64,000 nt of DNA from HGW-17 sp964516435 (GTDB taxonomy: Bacteria; Myxococcota_A; Polyangia; HGW-17). The notes beneath the pieces were generated by a model, which was given only the letters and a program-made list of their open reading frames with translations, was not told where the DNA came from and ran no database searches. The DNA is taken from assembly GCA_964516435.1 (NCBI GenBank), contig CAZEZP010000029.1, forward strand, positions 1-64,000, in the 5' to 3' direction. Below are positions 34,423 through 42,797 of this stretch, piece by piece (the stretch's first letter is position 1; the number at the start of each line of letters is the position of its first letter). Position numbers and translations under genes: made by a program.

Positions 34423-34980
34423 TTACCGGCCCGCGTCCAGGGCCTCGATCAATTGGTTGGTGATTTCCGACTCGGGCTTGGCATAGAGCAGAATCTGCGG
34501 ATTTTCCGGATCGTGCGCGAGGATGAACGCATAGCCCCTGCTCCTGGCGAGCGTTTCGGCCACCGCCTTGAGGCGCTTGGAGAACGGCTCGGCCACCTTC
34601 TGGAATTCCTGGGCCAGTTCCTGCTGGCGCTTGACCAGATCCGCCTGCCCCTTCTGCACCTTCTTCATCCACTCGTCGTACTTCTTCTTGATTTCCTCGA
34701 ACCGGCGCTGTTTCTCCTTGTCGTTGAGCACGCTGGCATTGGCCTGCAACTGCTGCCATTCCTTCTCGATGGCATCCTTTTCGGCCTCCAGCGGCTTCTC
34801 GGCCTTCTTGCGCTCCGCCTCGAACTGATCCTGCAGCGCCTTCTGCTTGGCCAGCACCTTCTTGCCTTCCCTGGAATTGTTGAGCACCTTGGCCGGGTTG
34901 AACCATGCGATGTTCTGCGCCCAGGCCGAAGCCGAGTACATCCATACCACTCCAAACACGGCGATCATCAAGCGTTTCAT
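34423..34980 (-). CDS. skp: OmpH/Skp-family periplasmic chaperone
   Basis: A 185-residue protein: signal peptide (MKRLMIAVFGVVWMYSASAWA-QN), then IAWFNPAKVLNNSREGKK typical of OmpH, long Lys/Glu/Gln-rich helices (about 55-125) forming the tentacles, and a C-terminal strand-rich piece (YAFILAHDPENPQILLYA). Skp holds unfolded outer-membrane proteins on their way to BamA. The ATG at 34980 is chosen because AAGGAG lies 8 bases upstream; the in-frame GTG at 34989 would begin directly on the ribosome site. It sits in the lolD-bamA-OmpH-Skp order. Confidence 0.85.
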   Translation of the reverse strand: MKRLMIAVFGVVWMYSASAWAQNIAWFNPAKVLNNSREGKKVLAKQKALQDQFEAERKKAEKPLEAEKDAIEKEWQQLQANASVLNDKEKQRRFEEIKKKYDEWMKKVQKGQADLVKRQQELAQEFQKVAEPFSKRLKAVAETLARSRGYAFILAHDPENPQILLYAKPESEITNQLIEALDAGR

Positions 34981-35047
34981 CGTCTTCACTCCTTGAGGAT
35001 GCGCGCCCCAACCGGCGCTGCATCTCCTGACAGGAAAAAATGGGGTT

Positions 35048-35578
35048 TTATTCTATCGAATCTCCGTCCACGAGAACTTTTATCTCGGATGTCACGTCCA
35101 CGCGCGGTCCCGACCAGGCCACGACTCCCTGGGGCTGCGCCAGCAGCACCACGTCCAGTTTGCGGCGGCGCGCCACGGTCTTTGCCGCTTCATCGATCTT
35201 TTCCATCAGATCCGCCAGGAAGCGATCCCGGATGGCGCCCACCTCCTCCTGCAACTTCTGGCGCAAATCCATGCACGCGGCCATCACGCGCTGGCGCTCC
35301 TGCAGCACGGCGACCTTCTCGGGATCGGCATCCGGCGCCTTCTCCAGTTCCTGGAGCCGCACGGCGAACTTCTGCAGCGGCGTCATGCACTGCTCGTCCA
35401 GCATCCGCTCCCGGTCGGCAATCTCCTTCTTGAGTTGCTGCACGCGGGCCTGCGCCCAGGAACACTCCTCCATCACCGCCTTCACGCGCACCACGCCCAC
35501 CCGGTGAGCGCCGGACGAGGCGCAACCGGCCGCCGACAGCGCCAGCACGACCCAGAATCCCATGAAAACAGGCTTCAT
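35048..35578 (-). CDS. OmpH/Skp-like lipoprotein
   Basis: A 176-residue protein with lipobox LSAAGC-AS (Cys19) and the same strand-helix-helix-strand plan as Skp: RVGVVRVKAVMEECSWAQ, long charged helices to about residue 135, and VVLLAQPQGVVAWSG. It is a second OmpH-like protein, but lipid-anchored. The start at 35578 shares one base with the bamA stop (TGATG), so translation is coupled. Lipidation would hold a Skp-like chaperone at a membrane near the BAM complex; that is inference. The MKPVFMGFW start is the first Met after the bamA stop. Confidence 0.78.
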   Translation of the reverse strand: MKPVFMGFWVVLALSAAGCASSGAHRVGVVRVKAVMEECSWAQARVQQLKKEIADRERMLDEQCMTPLQKFAVRLQELEKAPDADPEKVAVLQERQRVMAACMDLRQKLQEEVGAIRDRFLADLMEKIDEAAKTVARRRKLDVVLLAQPQGVVAWSGPRVDVTSEIKVLVDGDSIE

Positions 35579-38079
35579 CAGAAAGCCCCCCCGATGCTGA
35601 ACTCGAATACGATGGGCTCTTCGCCCTTCTGCGGAGAGAAGGGAAGGCCCCACTCGAAGCGCAGGATTCCCAGGAAGGTGTACCAGCGGATGCCGAATCC
35701 CCAGGAAGAACGCAGGTTGGTCAGCGAATAGTTCTCGTCGTCATCGAAGGCGTTGCCGGCGTCCACGAAGACCACGCCCTTGATCATCATGGCCTTGAGG
35801 ATGTCGAATTCCACTTCCCAGTTGAAAATCAGGCTCTTGTCTCCGCCTTTGCGGAAGGAAAAGAGCGCCGCGTTGGGATCGGGGGAAACGGGGATCTGGA
35901 TCCGCGGCCCCAAGGAATACGGGCGAAAGCCGCGCACCGTGTTGATGCCGCCCAGGAAGAAGCGTTCGAAGATGGGCACGCCGGCCGGGTCGGTGGAAGT
36001 GATGAGACCGATTTCCGCGTTCATCTTGAATATGAACGGGTCGAAGATGGGGAAATAGATCCGGGAAAAGGCCCGGTACCGGTCGAACACGTTCTGGGAG
36101 CCGAATTCGGGACGCGCGAACTCCGCGCTGACGCTGTGCATGGCGCCCTTGGTGGGGAACTGCCGGTTGTCGCGCTTGTCGTACGTGATGGACGCCCGCA
36201 CGGAAGACGTGAGTCCGTCCTTGAACAGGTTCGCGACGAAGGCCGTGGAGGGGATCGTGAGGCGGGATCCCGACCCCAGGAGCACCCCCGAGGAGGACGT
36301 GTTGATGTCCACGTCCTCGAGCGTGTAGGTGAGAAAGACGCGCCACAGTGGCGTCAGTGCATAGCCCCACGTCAGCGACCCACCCGTTGTCTTGCGGTTG
36401 AAACTCTCGAAGGCGTACAGGGAGTTGTACAGCGAAAAGGAGAAGTACCACTTGGTGTCGAAGAAGTACGGCTCCACGAAGCGCAGGGAGAAATACTGCC
36501 GCAGGGAGGACAGTTGGCCCTGCAGCATGAGGGTCTGCCCGCGCCCGAACAGGTTCTGCTGGGTCACCTGCACCTGGGCCACCAGATTTTCCACCGTGGA
36601 ATAGCCGGCGCCGATGTTGAAGGTGCCGGTGGAACCCTCCACCACGGTGAACTTGAGGATGGAGAGATCGTCGGCGCTGCCCTTGCGCGGCTCCACTTTC
36701 ACATCCTTGAAGAAGCCCAGCCGGAAGATGGCGCGGCGGGAAGCCTCGATGCGGGACTGCGAGTAGAGATCCCCTTCCGCGATGACCAGTTCGCGGCGGA
36801 TGACCTTGTCCTGCGTGCGGGTATTTCCAGCGATCTCGATGCGCTCGATGTGCACCTTGCTGCCCGGTCGGACGCGGAAATCCACGTCGATGGTGCGCTT
36901 CTCGTCATCGATCTGCGTGAAGGGCAGGATGTTGGCGTGCGCATAGCCCAGATCCCGGTAGCGGGTGGTCAGCGCCTGCAGGTCGCGGGCCATGCGGGAA
37001 CGGTTGAACCACTCGCCGGCACGCGACTTGACGAGTTTTTTGTGCTCCTGCAGCAGGGCCGCCTTCGTCTTCGCATCGCCCGCCGCCACTTTCCGGTTCT
37101 GCGCATCCGTCCCCAGAAGTTCCCCGCTCACGGAAATGCCGGAAATCCGGTAGCGCGGCCCCTCCTCGATCGGAATGTGCACGAACACCCGGTTCTGGGC
37201 GGAACTGAACTCGATTTCGGGAGGTCCCACCTTGGCCCGGATGAAGCCTGCATCGTAGTACAGCGAACTGATGCGCTCGATGTCGGTCTTGAGTTCGCTC
37301 TCCTTGAAGACGCCGGAGGTATCGCTGAAGAACGCCAGCACGCCGGGCGGGCTGGTGGCGATGTTCTCGCGCAGGTGCTTCGACGAGAAATGGCGGTTCC
37401 CCGAAAAAGAGACGCCGCCCACCTTCACCCGGGGGCCCTCGGTGATGTAGTAGTGCACGTCGGCCTTGCGGTCGTCGACGAACTTGATCTCCATGCGCAC
37501 CTTCACCAGGTAGAACCCGTCCTCCTGGTAGCGCTGGCGAATCTTGTCCTCGTTCTCCTTGGCCTCCGGGTCGTCGAGCACCGTATTGGGCTTGATGGTG
37601 ACCACCTTGTTGATCTCTTCCAGTTCCAGTTGGCGCGTGCCGTGCACCACGATGCTGCGGATGGCGGGCTTCTCCTCCACCACGAACACCAGCCGGATCC
37701 CATCCTCTTCGTCCACGGCCTCCACGCGCACGCTGCGATACTTCTTGAGATTCCACACAGCACGCACGTCCTGGGCCAGTTGGGCGGGGCTCAGATGGTT
37801 GCCCACCTTGGTGCCCAGCACGGCCAGCACGCTGTTCTTCTCGGTGAGACGGTTGCCGGACACGTCGATGGACAGCACCTTGGGCGACATCCCCCCGCGC
37901 GGCGCAGGCAGATCCCTGGCCATGGAAAATTTCTCACCGGCGGCATCGGAATCCGCAGCGGAATCGTCCGTGTCCGTTTCCTCGTCGGGGTCCGGTGCGG
38001 CCCAGACTCGCCCCCCGGGAAGAGCCCACAAAAGGCAAAGCCAAAATATCGTCCACCGAATCGAGGTCTTACAATGCAT
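35578..38079 (-). CDS. bamA: Outer-membrane assembly factor BamA
   Basis: An 833-residue Omp85 protein: signal peptide (to VWA-AP), an acidic linker rich in Asp and Glu, about five POTRA domains (for example VLSIDVSGNRLTEKNSV, IRSIVVHGTRQLELEEI, KVGGVSFSGNRHFSSKHL) and a C-terminal 16-strand barrel with the signature loop VRGFRPYSLG. The protein ends in Phe, as expected. BamA folds and inserts outer-membrane proteins. The ATG at 38079 lies inside the end of lolD (11-bp overlap) with GGAAG upstream. The next gene is a Skp-like lipoprotein, matching the usual deltaproteobacterial lolD-bamA-skp order. Confidence 0.95.
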   Translation of the reverse strand: MHCKTSIRWTIFWLCLLWALPGGRVWAAPDPDEETDTDDSAADSDAAGEKFSMARDLPAPRGGMSPKVLSIDVSGNRLTEKNSVLAVLGTKVGNHLSPAQLAQDVRAVWNLKKYRSVRVEAVDEEDGIRLVFVVEEKPAIRSIVVHGTRQLELEEINKVVTIKPNTVLDDPEAKENEDKIRQRYQEDGFYLVKVRMEIKFVDDRKADVHYYITEGPRVKVGGVSFSGNRHFSSKHLRENIATSPPGVLAFFSDTSGVFKESELKTDIERISSLYYDAGFIRAKVGPPEIEFSSAQNRVFVHIPIEEGPRYRISGISVSGELLGTDAQNRKVAAGDAKTKAALLQEHKKLVKSRAGEWFNRSRMARDLQALTTRYRDLGYAHANILPFTQIDDEKRTIDVDFRVRPGSKVHIERIEIAGNTRTQDKVIRRELVIAEGDLYSQSRIEASRRAIFRLGFFKDVKVEPRKGSADDLSILKFTVVEGSTGTFNIGAGYSTVENLVAQVQVTQQNLFGRGQTLMLQGQLSSLRQYFSLRFVEPYFFDTKWYFSFSLYNSLYAFESFNRKTTGGSLTWGYALTPLWRVFLTYTLEDVDINTSSSGVLLGSGSRLTIPSTAFVANLFKDGLTSSVRASITYDKRDNRQFPTKGAMHSVSAEFARPEFGSQNVFDRYRAFSRIYFPIFDPFIFKMNAEIGLITSTDPAGVPIFERFFLGGINTVRGFRPYSLGPRIQIPVSPDPNAALFSFRKGGDKSLIFNWEVEFDILKAMMIKGVVFVDAGNAFDDDENYSLTNLRSSWGFGIRWYTFLGILRFEWGLPFSPQKGEEPIVFEFSIGGAF

Positions 38080-38812
38080 GTTCTTCCATGGTCCCGTCGT
38101 TCCTTTCGGCCCCGACAGGAGGCAAGTTGCGGGATTCCTTGACCCGGTCGGACTGGATCCTTCCATCGGCCATGGTCACCTCGCGGGAGAAAGTCGCCGC
38201 CAGTTCCGGATTGTGGGTCACGACCACCAGCGTCATGCCCAGTTCGGCATTCAACTGCATCATCAATTCGTGCACGGAGCGGCCCGTCACGCTGTCCAGA
38301 TTGCCAGTGGGCTCGTCGGCGAGCAGCAACTGCGGCTCCATCACGATGGCCCGCGCGATGGCCACCCGCTGCTGCTCGCCGCCGGACAACTGGCCGGGGC
38401 GGTGCGTCATGCGATGGGTCAACTGGACACGCTCGAGCGCCTCCTGCGCACGGCGACGCGCCTGCGGGACGGGAACCCGCTGGATCAGCGCCGGAATCAT
38501 GACGTTTTCGAGCGCCGTGAAGGCCGGCAGGAGGTGATGGAACTGGAACACGAAGCCCACCTTGCGCGCGCGGTATTCCGCCAGGCGGGCGGAACTGAAC
38601 CGCCCGATGTCCTCGCCCTCGAAGCGGATGATGCCGGACGTGGGCACATCCAGCCCTCCCATCAGGTGCATCAGCGTGCTCTTGCCAGCCCCGGATGCCC
38701 CCACCACGGCCACCCGCTCGCCCTTCTCGAACGTCAGGGAAATCGACTTGAGAATCCGCAGGGTCTTTTCCCCATGGACGAAATCCTTGCTCACTTCCAC
38801 CAGTTCCAGCAA
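38069..38812 (-). CDS. lolD: ABC transporter ATPase, LolD-like
   Basis: A 247-residue ABC ATPase with Walker A GASGAGKS (38-45), Q-loop FQFHHLLPAFTA, signature LSGGEQQR (142-149), Walker B LLLADEPT and H-loop VVVTHNPELA. FHHLLPAFTALENV is the LolD/MacB-type pattern; LolD energises release of lipoproteins from the inner membrane. The start is TTG at 38812, with GGGAG 6 bp upstream; no in-frame ATG fits. The permease lolC/lolE is not adjacent in this window, unlike in many relatives. It overlaps bamA by 11 bp. A MacB-type export ATPase is the alternative. Confidence 0.88.
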   Translation of the reverse strand: MLELVEVSKDFVHGEKTLRILKSISLTFEKGERVAVVGASGAGKSTLMHLMGGLDVPTSGIIRFEGEDIGRFSSARLAEYRARKVGFVFQFHHLLPAFTALENVMIPALIQRVPVPQARRRAQEALERVQLTHRMTHRPGQLSGGEQQRVAIARAIVMEPQLLLADEPTGNLDSVTGRSVHELMMQLNAELGMTLVVVTHNPELAATFSREVTMADGRIQSDRVKESRNLPPVGAERNDGTMEEHAL

Positions 38813-38970
38813 CTGTCGCTCCCAACCGGCCGGCGGCGAGAAAAACTCTCGCCGGGTCTGCGCAAACGGTCTCGTAAACGGCTGACATCCCGTTTTTTAT
38901 TCCAGGGTATTCAAGGGGGGAACCCCGCCGCCGAGCCTGCAGCTACATAAAACACAAGGCGGAAAAAGTG

Positions 38971-40044
38971 TCAATGCGCATCCGGCTGCAAAAGGGATTG
39001 CGCCGCTCGCCGGATCTCGGGCGAAAGGCCGGGATGCGAGGCCGCCTTTTCGATGGTGGCGCGAAGCAGGGAGCAGGCATCCTGGCCAGCATCGACCGGC
39101 CTCCGGCAATGAACGCGCATCAAATCGCCCAGTTCGGCCACGTCCTGGCCGCGAAACTGCAAATCCCATCCGGAAAGCATTTGCGCCAGTTCCCGGACAT
39201 GATCCAGCGGGCAGTTTCGGTACAGGCGGGCCACCGGAGACCAGACGTGCAGGCGTCCCGCGAGCAGGATTTCCCGCGCCCAGGCGCAAAGGGACGCCGC
39301 CTCCCCGGGCTTCCATGACGGCATGCGGGCCGGGGACTCCAGGCAGGCGCGCAGCAGGGCGCCATCCCCATCGGCCATGGCCCGCCGCGCCCAGGTGCGC
39401 ACATGGGGGAACGCCTGCATGCGGGAAAAACGCATCCATACGGGAATCACCCGGGCGCGCAGCACGGAATCGCGCTGCAGGTATCTTTCAACCGCATCCT
39501 CTTTCCCCGCCATGGCGGCCACGGCCGCCAGCGAGGCATCCATCGACAGTGCCAGGCGCGTGTTCGCCAGTCCCGAGAAAGCCGCCAGGAAGCGCTCCCA
39601 CTGCGCCGCCCCGATGGCCGGCAGCGGTTCCTGCGGCCGCAGGTTGTTGACGGCGATCCGCAGCGCATGGACCGCCACCGCCTGCCCGCGTTCATCCCGC
39701 CGGGCGAGATACCAGGAAAACGTGTCCAGCACCTGGGGCAGGCGGGACGCGAGGGCGTGGAATCCCGACAGAAGGTGCCGGTTTTCCGGGGGACATTCCA
39801 CCTGCGCCCCCACGGCCTGCACCTGGCACTTCGCGGCAATGCTGTCGAAACGATGGATCAGGGATTCGTCCAGAAGCACGCCGGCGAACGGATCCGCAGG
39901 AGCGTGCATGTGATTCGCATCGAAGAACTGTTCCACCAGACGGCCTTCATTCGCAAGCGATCCGCCGCCGGATGGTTCCGCCGGCCGGGCGCATGCGGCG
40001 ATCGAAAAGAAAAGCACAGAGAGGAAAACGCTTGGGCGATGCAT
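38971..40044 (-). CDS. Hypothetical lipoprotein
   Basis: A 357-residue exported protein with signal peptide and lipobox (MHRPSVFLSVLFFSIAAC-AR). The mature part is mainly helical, with HEAT/TPR-like pairs such as WERFLAAFSGLANTRLALSMDASLAAVAAMAGK and ARLYRNCPLDHVRELAQML. No family or catalytic motif is recognised. It ends 158 bp before the TTG of lolD on the same strand, and may or may not share its transcript. The ATG at 40044 is the start that places the lipobox correctly; the longer frame is rejected. Confidence 0.72.
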   Translation of the reverse strand: MHRPSVFLSVLFFSIAACARPAEPSGGGSLANEGRLVEQFFDANHMHAPADPFAGVLLDESLIHRFDSIAAKCQVQAVGAQVECPPENRHLLSGFHALASRLPQVLDTFSWYLARRDERGQAVAVHALRIAVNNLRPQEPLPAIGAAQWERFLAAFSGLANTRLALSMDASLAAVAAMAGKEDAVERYLQRDSVLRARVIPVWMRFSRMQAFPHVRTWARRAMADGDGALLRACLESPARMPSWKPGEAASLCAWAREILLAGRLHVWSPVARLYRNCPLDHVRELAQMLSGWDLQFRGQDVAELGDLMRVHCRRPVDAGQDACSLLRATIEKAASHPGLSPEIRRAAQSLLQPDAH

Positions 40045-40127
40045 GTTCCGCTTGTACTTCAGCGAAGCGGGATGGTCAATTTCCGGTATGGCGTTTTCGG
40101 GAGGCCCGGATGTGGGCGCAATACGGT

Positions 40128-40156
40128 TTGACAATTGTGCGAATTGTGCTTTCTTA
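40128..40156 (+). promoter_or_regulatory. Candidate promoter with overlapping dyad
   Basis: Consensus -35 TTGACA at 40128-40133, 17-bp spacer and a weak -10 (TTCTTA at 40151-40156), 60 bp before the ATG at 40216. The spacer starts in CAATT-GTGCG-AATTG (40132-40146), a perfect 5-bp dyad in the position of a repressor site. The -35 and the dyad are clear; the -10 is poor. Confidence 0.4.
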
Positions 40157-40215
40157 GGGTGCAGTTCGGTCACGAAAGGTTCGTCCGAATCGATGGCACA
40201 ACAAGGAGTAGAGTG

Positions 40216-42513
40216 ATGAAACGTTTTTCATGGATTCTGCATGTCCTGGCGGCTTTCGCTCTCGTCACGGGTCTTCCGGCCTGCGATGACGGCGGAAAGA
40301 AGAACAACGGCAACAACAACAACGACCTGTGCGGCAACAGCGTCATCGACACGGGAGAATCCTGCGATGGCGACAATCTCAACGGCTACGAGTGCGACGA
40401 CATGATCGAAGGCTTCACGGGCGGCATCCTGCGCTGCGCCAGCGACTGCACGTTCGACACGAGCGGCTGCACCTCGGCCTGCACCAACGAGTGCGAAGAC
40501 GGCAGCGTGCGCTGCAACGCCGCCGGCAACGGCATCGAAACCTGTACGATGGGCGCTTCCGGCTGCCTCGTGTGGCAGAACACCGCCTGCGACGCCGCCA
40601 CGCCCCGCTGTGTGATGAACAATGGAGCCCCCACCTGCGCCGTGGACTGCACGGGCTCCTGCACGATCGGCGACACCCGCTGCAATGCCGACTTTTCGGG
40701 CATCGAAACCTGCGAAGCCGGCACCAACGGCTGCGGCGAATGGCAGAACGCCGCCTGCCCGGAAACCACTCCGGACTGCACCATCCAGGGGGGCCAGGCC
40801 ATCTGCGTGAACAACTGCCAGGATGAATGCACGGCCGGCGATACCCGCTGCAATGCCGCCGGCGACGGCATCGAAACCTGCACCACGGCCGTCACGGGCT
40901 GCACCGTGTGGCAGAATGCCGCCTGCCCGGCTGCGACCCCGGCCTGCCAGGTGCAGAACGGCGCCCCCGTCTGCATCTTCGATTGCGGCGTGCCTGCCTG
41001 CACGCTGGGGCAAACACGCTGCAACGGCGCCGGCAACGCGATCGAGACGTGTGCCGCCGATGCCAATGGCTGCCCGGCATGGCAAAGTTCGGCCTGCGAT
41101 GCCGCCACCCCCTTCTGCGAAATCGTCAACGGGGCGCCCGCCTGCATGGAGAACTGCCTCGACGACTGCACGGCCGGCGACACCCGCTGCAATGCCCTCA
41201 ACCGGGGCATCGAAACCTGCGTCACCGGTTCCGATGGCTGCGCCGCATGGCAGAATGCGCCCTGCGACCCCGCCACGCCGGTATGCCAGGACATCGATGG
41301 CACCCCCACGTGCATGACTTCCGTAGGGTCGGGCGAATCCTGCGCTGACGCGATGATGATCCCCTTCCCCTTCTTCCTGCAGGGCGATGATTTCACGACG
41401 GATTTCACGGTGGAAGACATGAGTTTCAGTGATCCCTCCTGCGACCTTCCCGACATGGGATCCGGCCCGGAAGCCGTGTTCGCCCTTTCGATGACGGCCG
41501 GCCAGCAGGTGGTGTTCGCCCAGGGGCTGGGCATGGATGGCCAGTTGTTCATCCAGCAGACCTGCGATGCCGCTTCCGCCTGCCTGGACAAGGTGGACAG
41601 CGGCTATGAAGATGATGTGGAGCAAATCATCTTTACGGCTCCTGCTGATGGCACTTATTACTTTATTGTCAAATCGTATTATACAACTGCCTACTATCCC
41701 GCATATGGAATTGCAATATATGCTTATGAGCCATCCGGTGAGCTCTCCTGTGGCGATGGGTTCGATAATGATGGAGACAGCGATTTCGACTGCGAAGACG
41801 CCGACTGCGCCGGCGTGGACCCCTGCGGCGCTGAAAACACCCCGGCCCGCTGCTCCGATCGCTTCGACAACGACACGGATGGCGACGTGGACTGCGCAGA
41901 CACCGACTGTGCCGGAATCGGGGCCTGCGGCGCCGAAAACACGCCAGCCGCCTGCGGCGATTCCTTCGACAACGACAGCGACGGTGCCATCGACTGTGCC
42001 GATGCCGAATGCACCGGCATCGGATCCTGCCCGTCCGTCGTCTTCTCGGAATCCTTCGACACCTGGCCGCTTTCCGGCTGGAGCATCACCGACGGCGGCA
42101 CCGCCGGCGCCACGTGGATGAGTTCCGAAGGCTCCTCCCGCACGCTCGCCGGCGCCACAGGGTTCTTTGCAATCGCCGATTCCGACGATGCCGGCAGCGG
42201 CACCACATTCGACGATTCCCTGATCTCTCCCGCCATCGACTGCTCGGCGTATGCCTCGGTGGCCATTTCCTTCCGCCACTACTTCAACTCCTACAGCGAT
42301 GTGGACGTGGCCACCGTCCTCGTTTCCAACGACGATGGCGCCACGTGGAGCGTGGTACAGGCGTGGCCCAATTCCACAGTTGACGGTGCCGTAGAGTATT
42401 TCGATGTGACCGCCCAGACCGCCGGCCATTCCCAGGTGCGCTTCCGCTTCCATTACGTGAGCGAGTGGGACTGGTACTGGATGGTGGATGACTTCAAGGT
42501 CCTCGCCCGCTAA
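40216..42513 (+). CDS. Large repeat-containing surface lipoprotein
   Basis: A 765-residue protein with lipobox LPAC-DD (Cys23), then Asn-rich residues 31-37. Order of parts: a DGDNLNGYEC-type disulphide domain (40-87); five tandem 56-residue Cys-rich repeats (88-367; C-x-GDTRCN, GIETC, W-QN); a PPC-like beta domain (about 375-505); three DGFDNDGDSDFDCEDADC-type, probably Ca-binding, repeats; and a C-terminal jelly-roll or MAM-like domain (LISPAIDCSAY, WMVDDFKVL). Adhesin or glycan-binding surface proteins share this plan. AAGGAG is 7 bp before the ATG. An A+T-rich patch at 41640-41740 encodes a Tyr-rich strand (YYTTAYYPAYG) with codons unlike the rest. Confidence 0.82.
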   Translation: MKRFSWILHVLAAFALVTGLPACDDGGKKNNGNNNNDLCGNSVIDTGESCDGDNLNGYECDDMIEGFTGGILRCASDCTFDTSGCTSACTNECEDGSVRCNAAGNGIETCTMGASGCLVWQNTACDAATPRCVMNNGAPTCAVDCTGSCTIGDTRCNADFSGIETCEAGTNGCGEWQNAACPETTPDCTIQGGQAICVNNCQDECTAGDTRCNAAGDGIETCTTAVTGCTVWQNAACPAATPACQVQNGAPVCIFDCGVPACTLGQTRCNGAGNAIETCAADANGCPAWQSSACDAATPFCEIVNGAPACMENCLDDCTAGDTRCNALNRGIETCVTGSDGCAAWQNAPCDPATPVCQDIDGTPTCMTSVGSGESCADAMMIPFPFFLQGDDFTTDFTVEDMSFSDPSCDLPDMGSGPEAVFALSMTAGQQVVFAQGLGMDGQLFIQQTCDAASACLDKVDSGYEDDVEQIIFTAPADGTYYFIVKSYYTTAYYPAYGIAIYAYEPSGELSCGDGFDNDGDSDFDCEDADCAGVDPCGAENTPARCSDRFDNDTDGDVDCADTDCAGIGACGAENTPAACGDSFDNDSDGAIDCADAECTGIGSCPSVVFSESFDTWPLSGWSITDGGTAGATWMSSEGSSRTLAGATGFFAIADSDDAGSGTTFDDSLISPAIDCSAYASVAISFRHYFNSYSDVDVATVLVSNDDGATWSVVQAWPNSTVDGAVEYFDVTAQTAGHSQVRFRFHYVSEWDWYWMVDDFKVLAR
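40477..41315 (+). repeat. Five in-frame 56-codon repeats
   Basis: Five consecutive 168-bp units within the lipoprotein gene encode the pattern C-x4-C-x3-D-T-R-C-N ... G-I-E-T-C ... W-Q-N-x2-C-D-x2-T-P-x-C. Six to eight cysteines per unit suggest separate disulphide modules. The units differ at many bases, so the expansion is old. Confidence 0.8.
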
Positions 42514-42797
42514 GAATCCCATGCCGGTCTTTCCGCATCGTTCCTCTCTTCACGGCTGAGTGCGCACGGCCTTGCATCCACCGCAATGCATCGGCCATTG
42601 CTCGTCTGATCTCGATTTCCCGCTCGCCTCCGCCGTGGGCTCTGCCGTTGCCGCCATACACGCTGGCCGTAGCGGCGGTGGACTGCATAGAACCTTTCAG
42701 ACGAATTGGCGCGAGTTGAATCGTCCTGCTGCTGGACGAGAACTACGGGGATGTCAGCGGAAAATGACAACGCTTCGCGGGTAAGCGAGCCAGAATC

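Noticed and set aside
36136..38142. Long plus-strand frame opposite bamA and the similar one at 32698-35433
   Set aside because: Antisense to BamA, Skp-like and PPC-lipoprotein genes; no ribosome sites or domain motifs.
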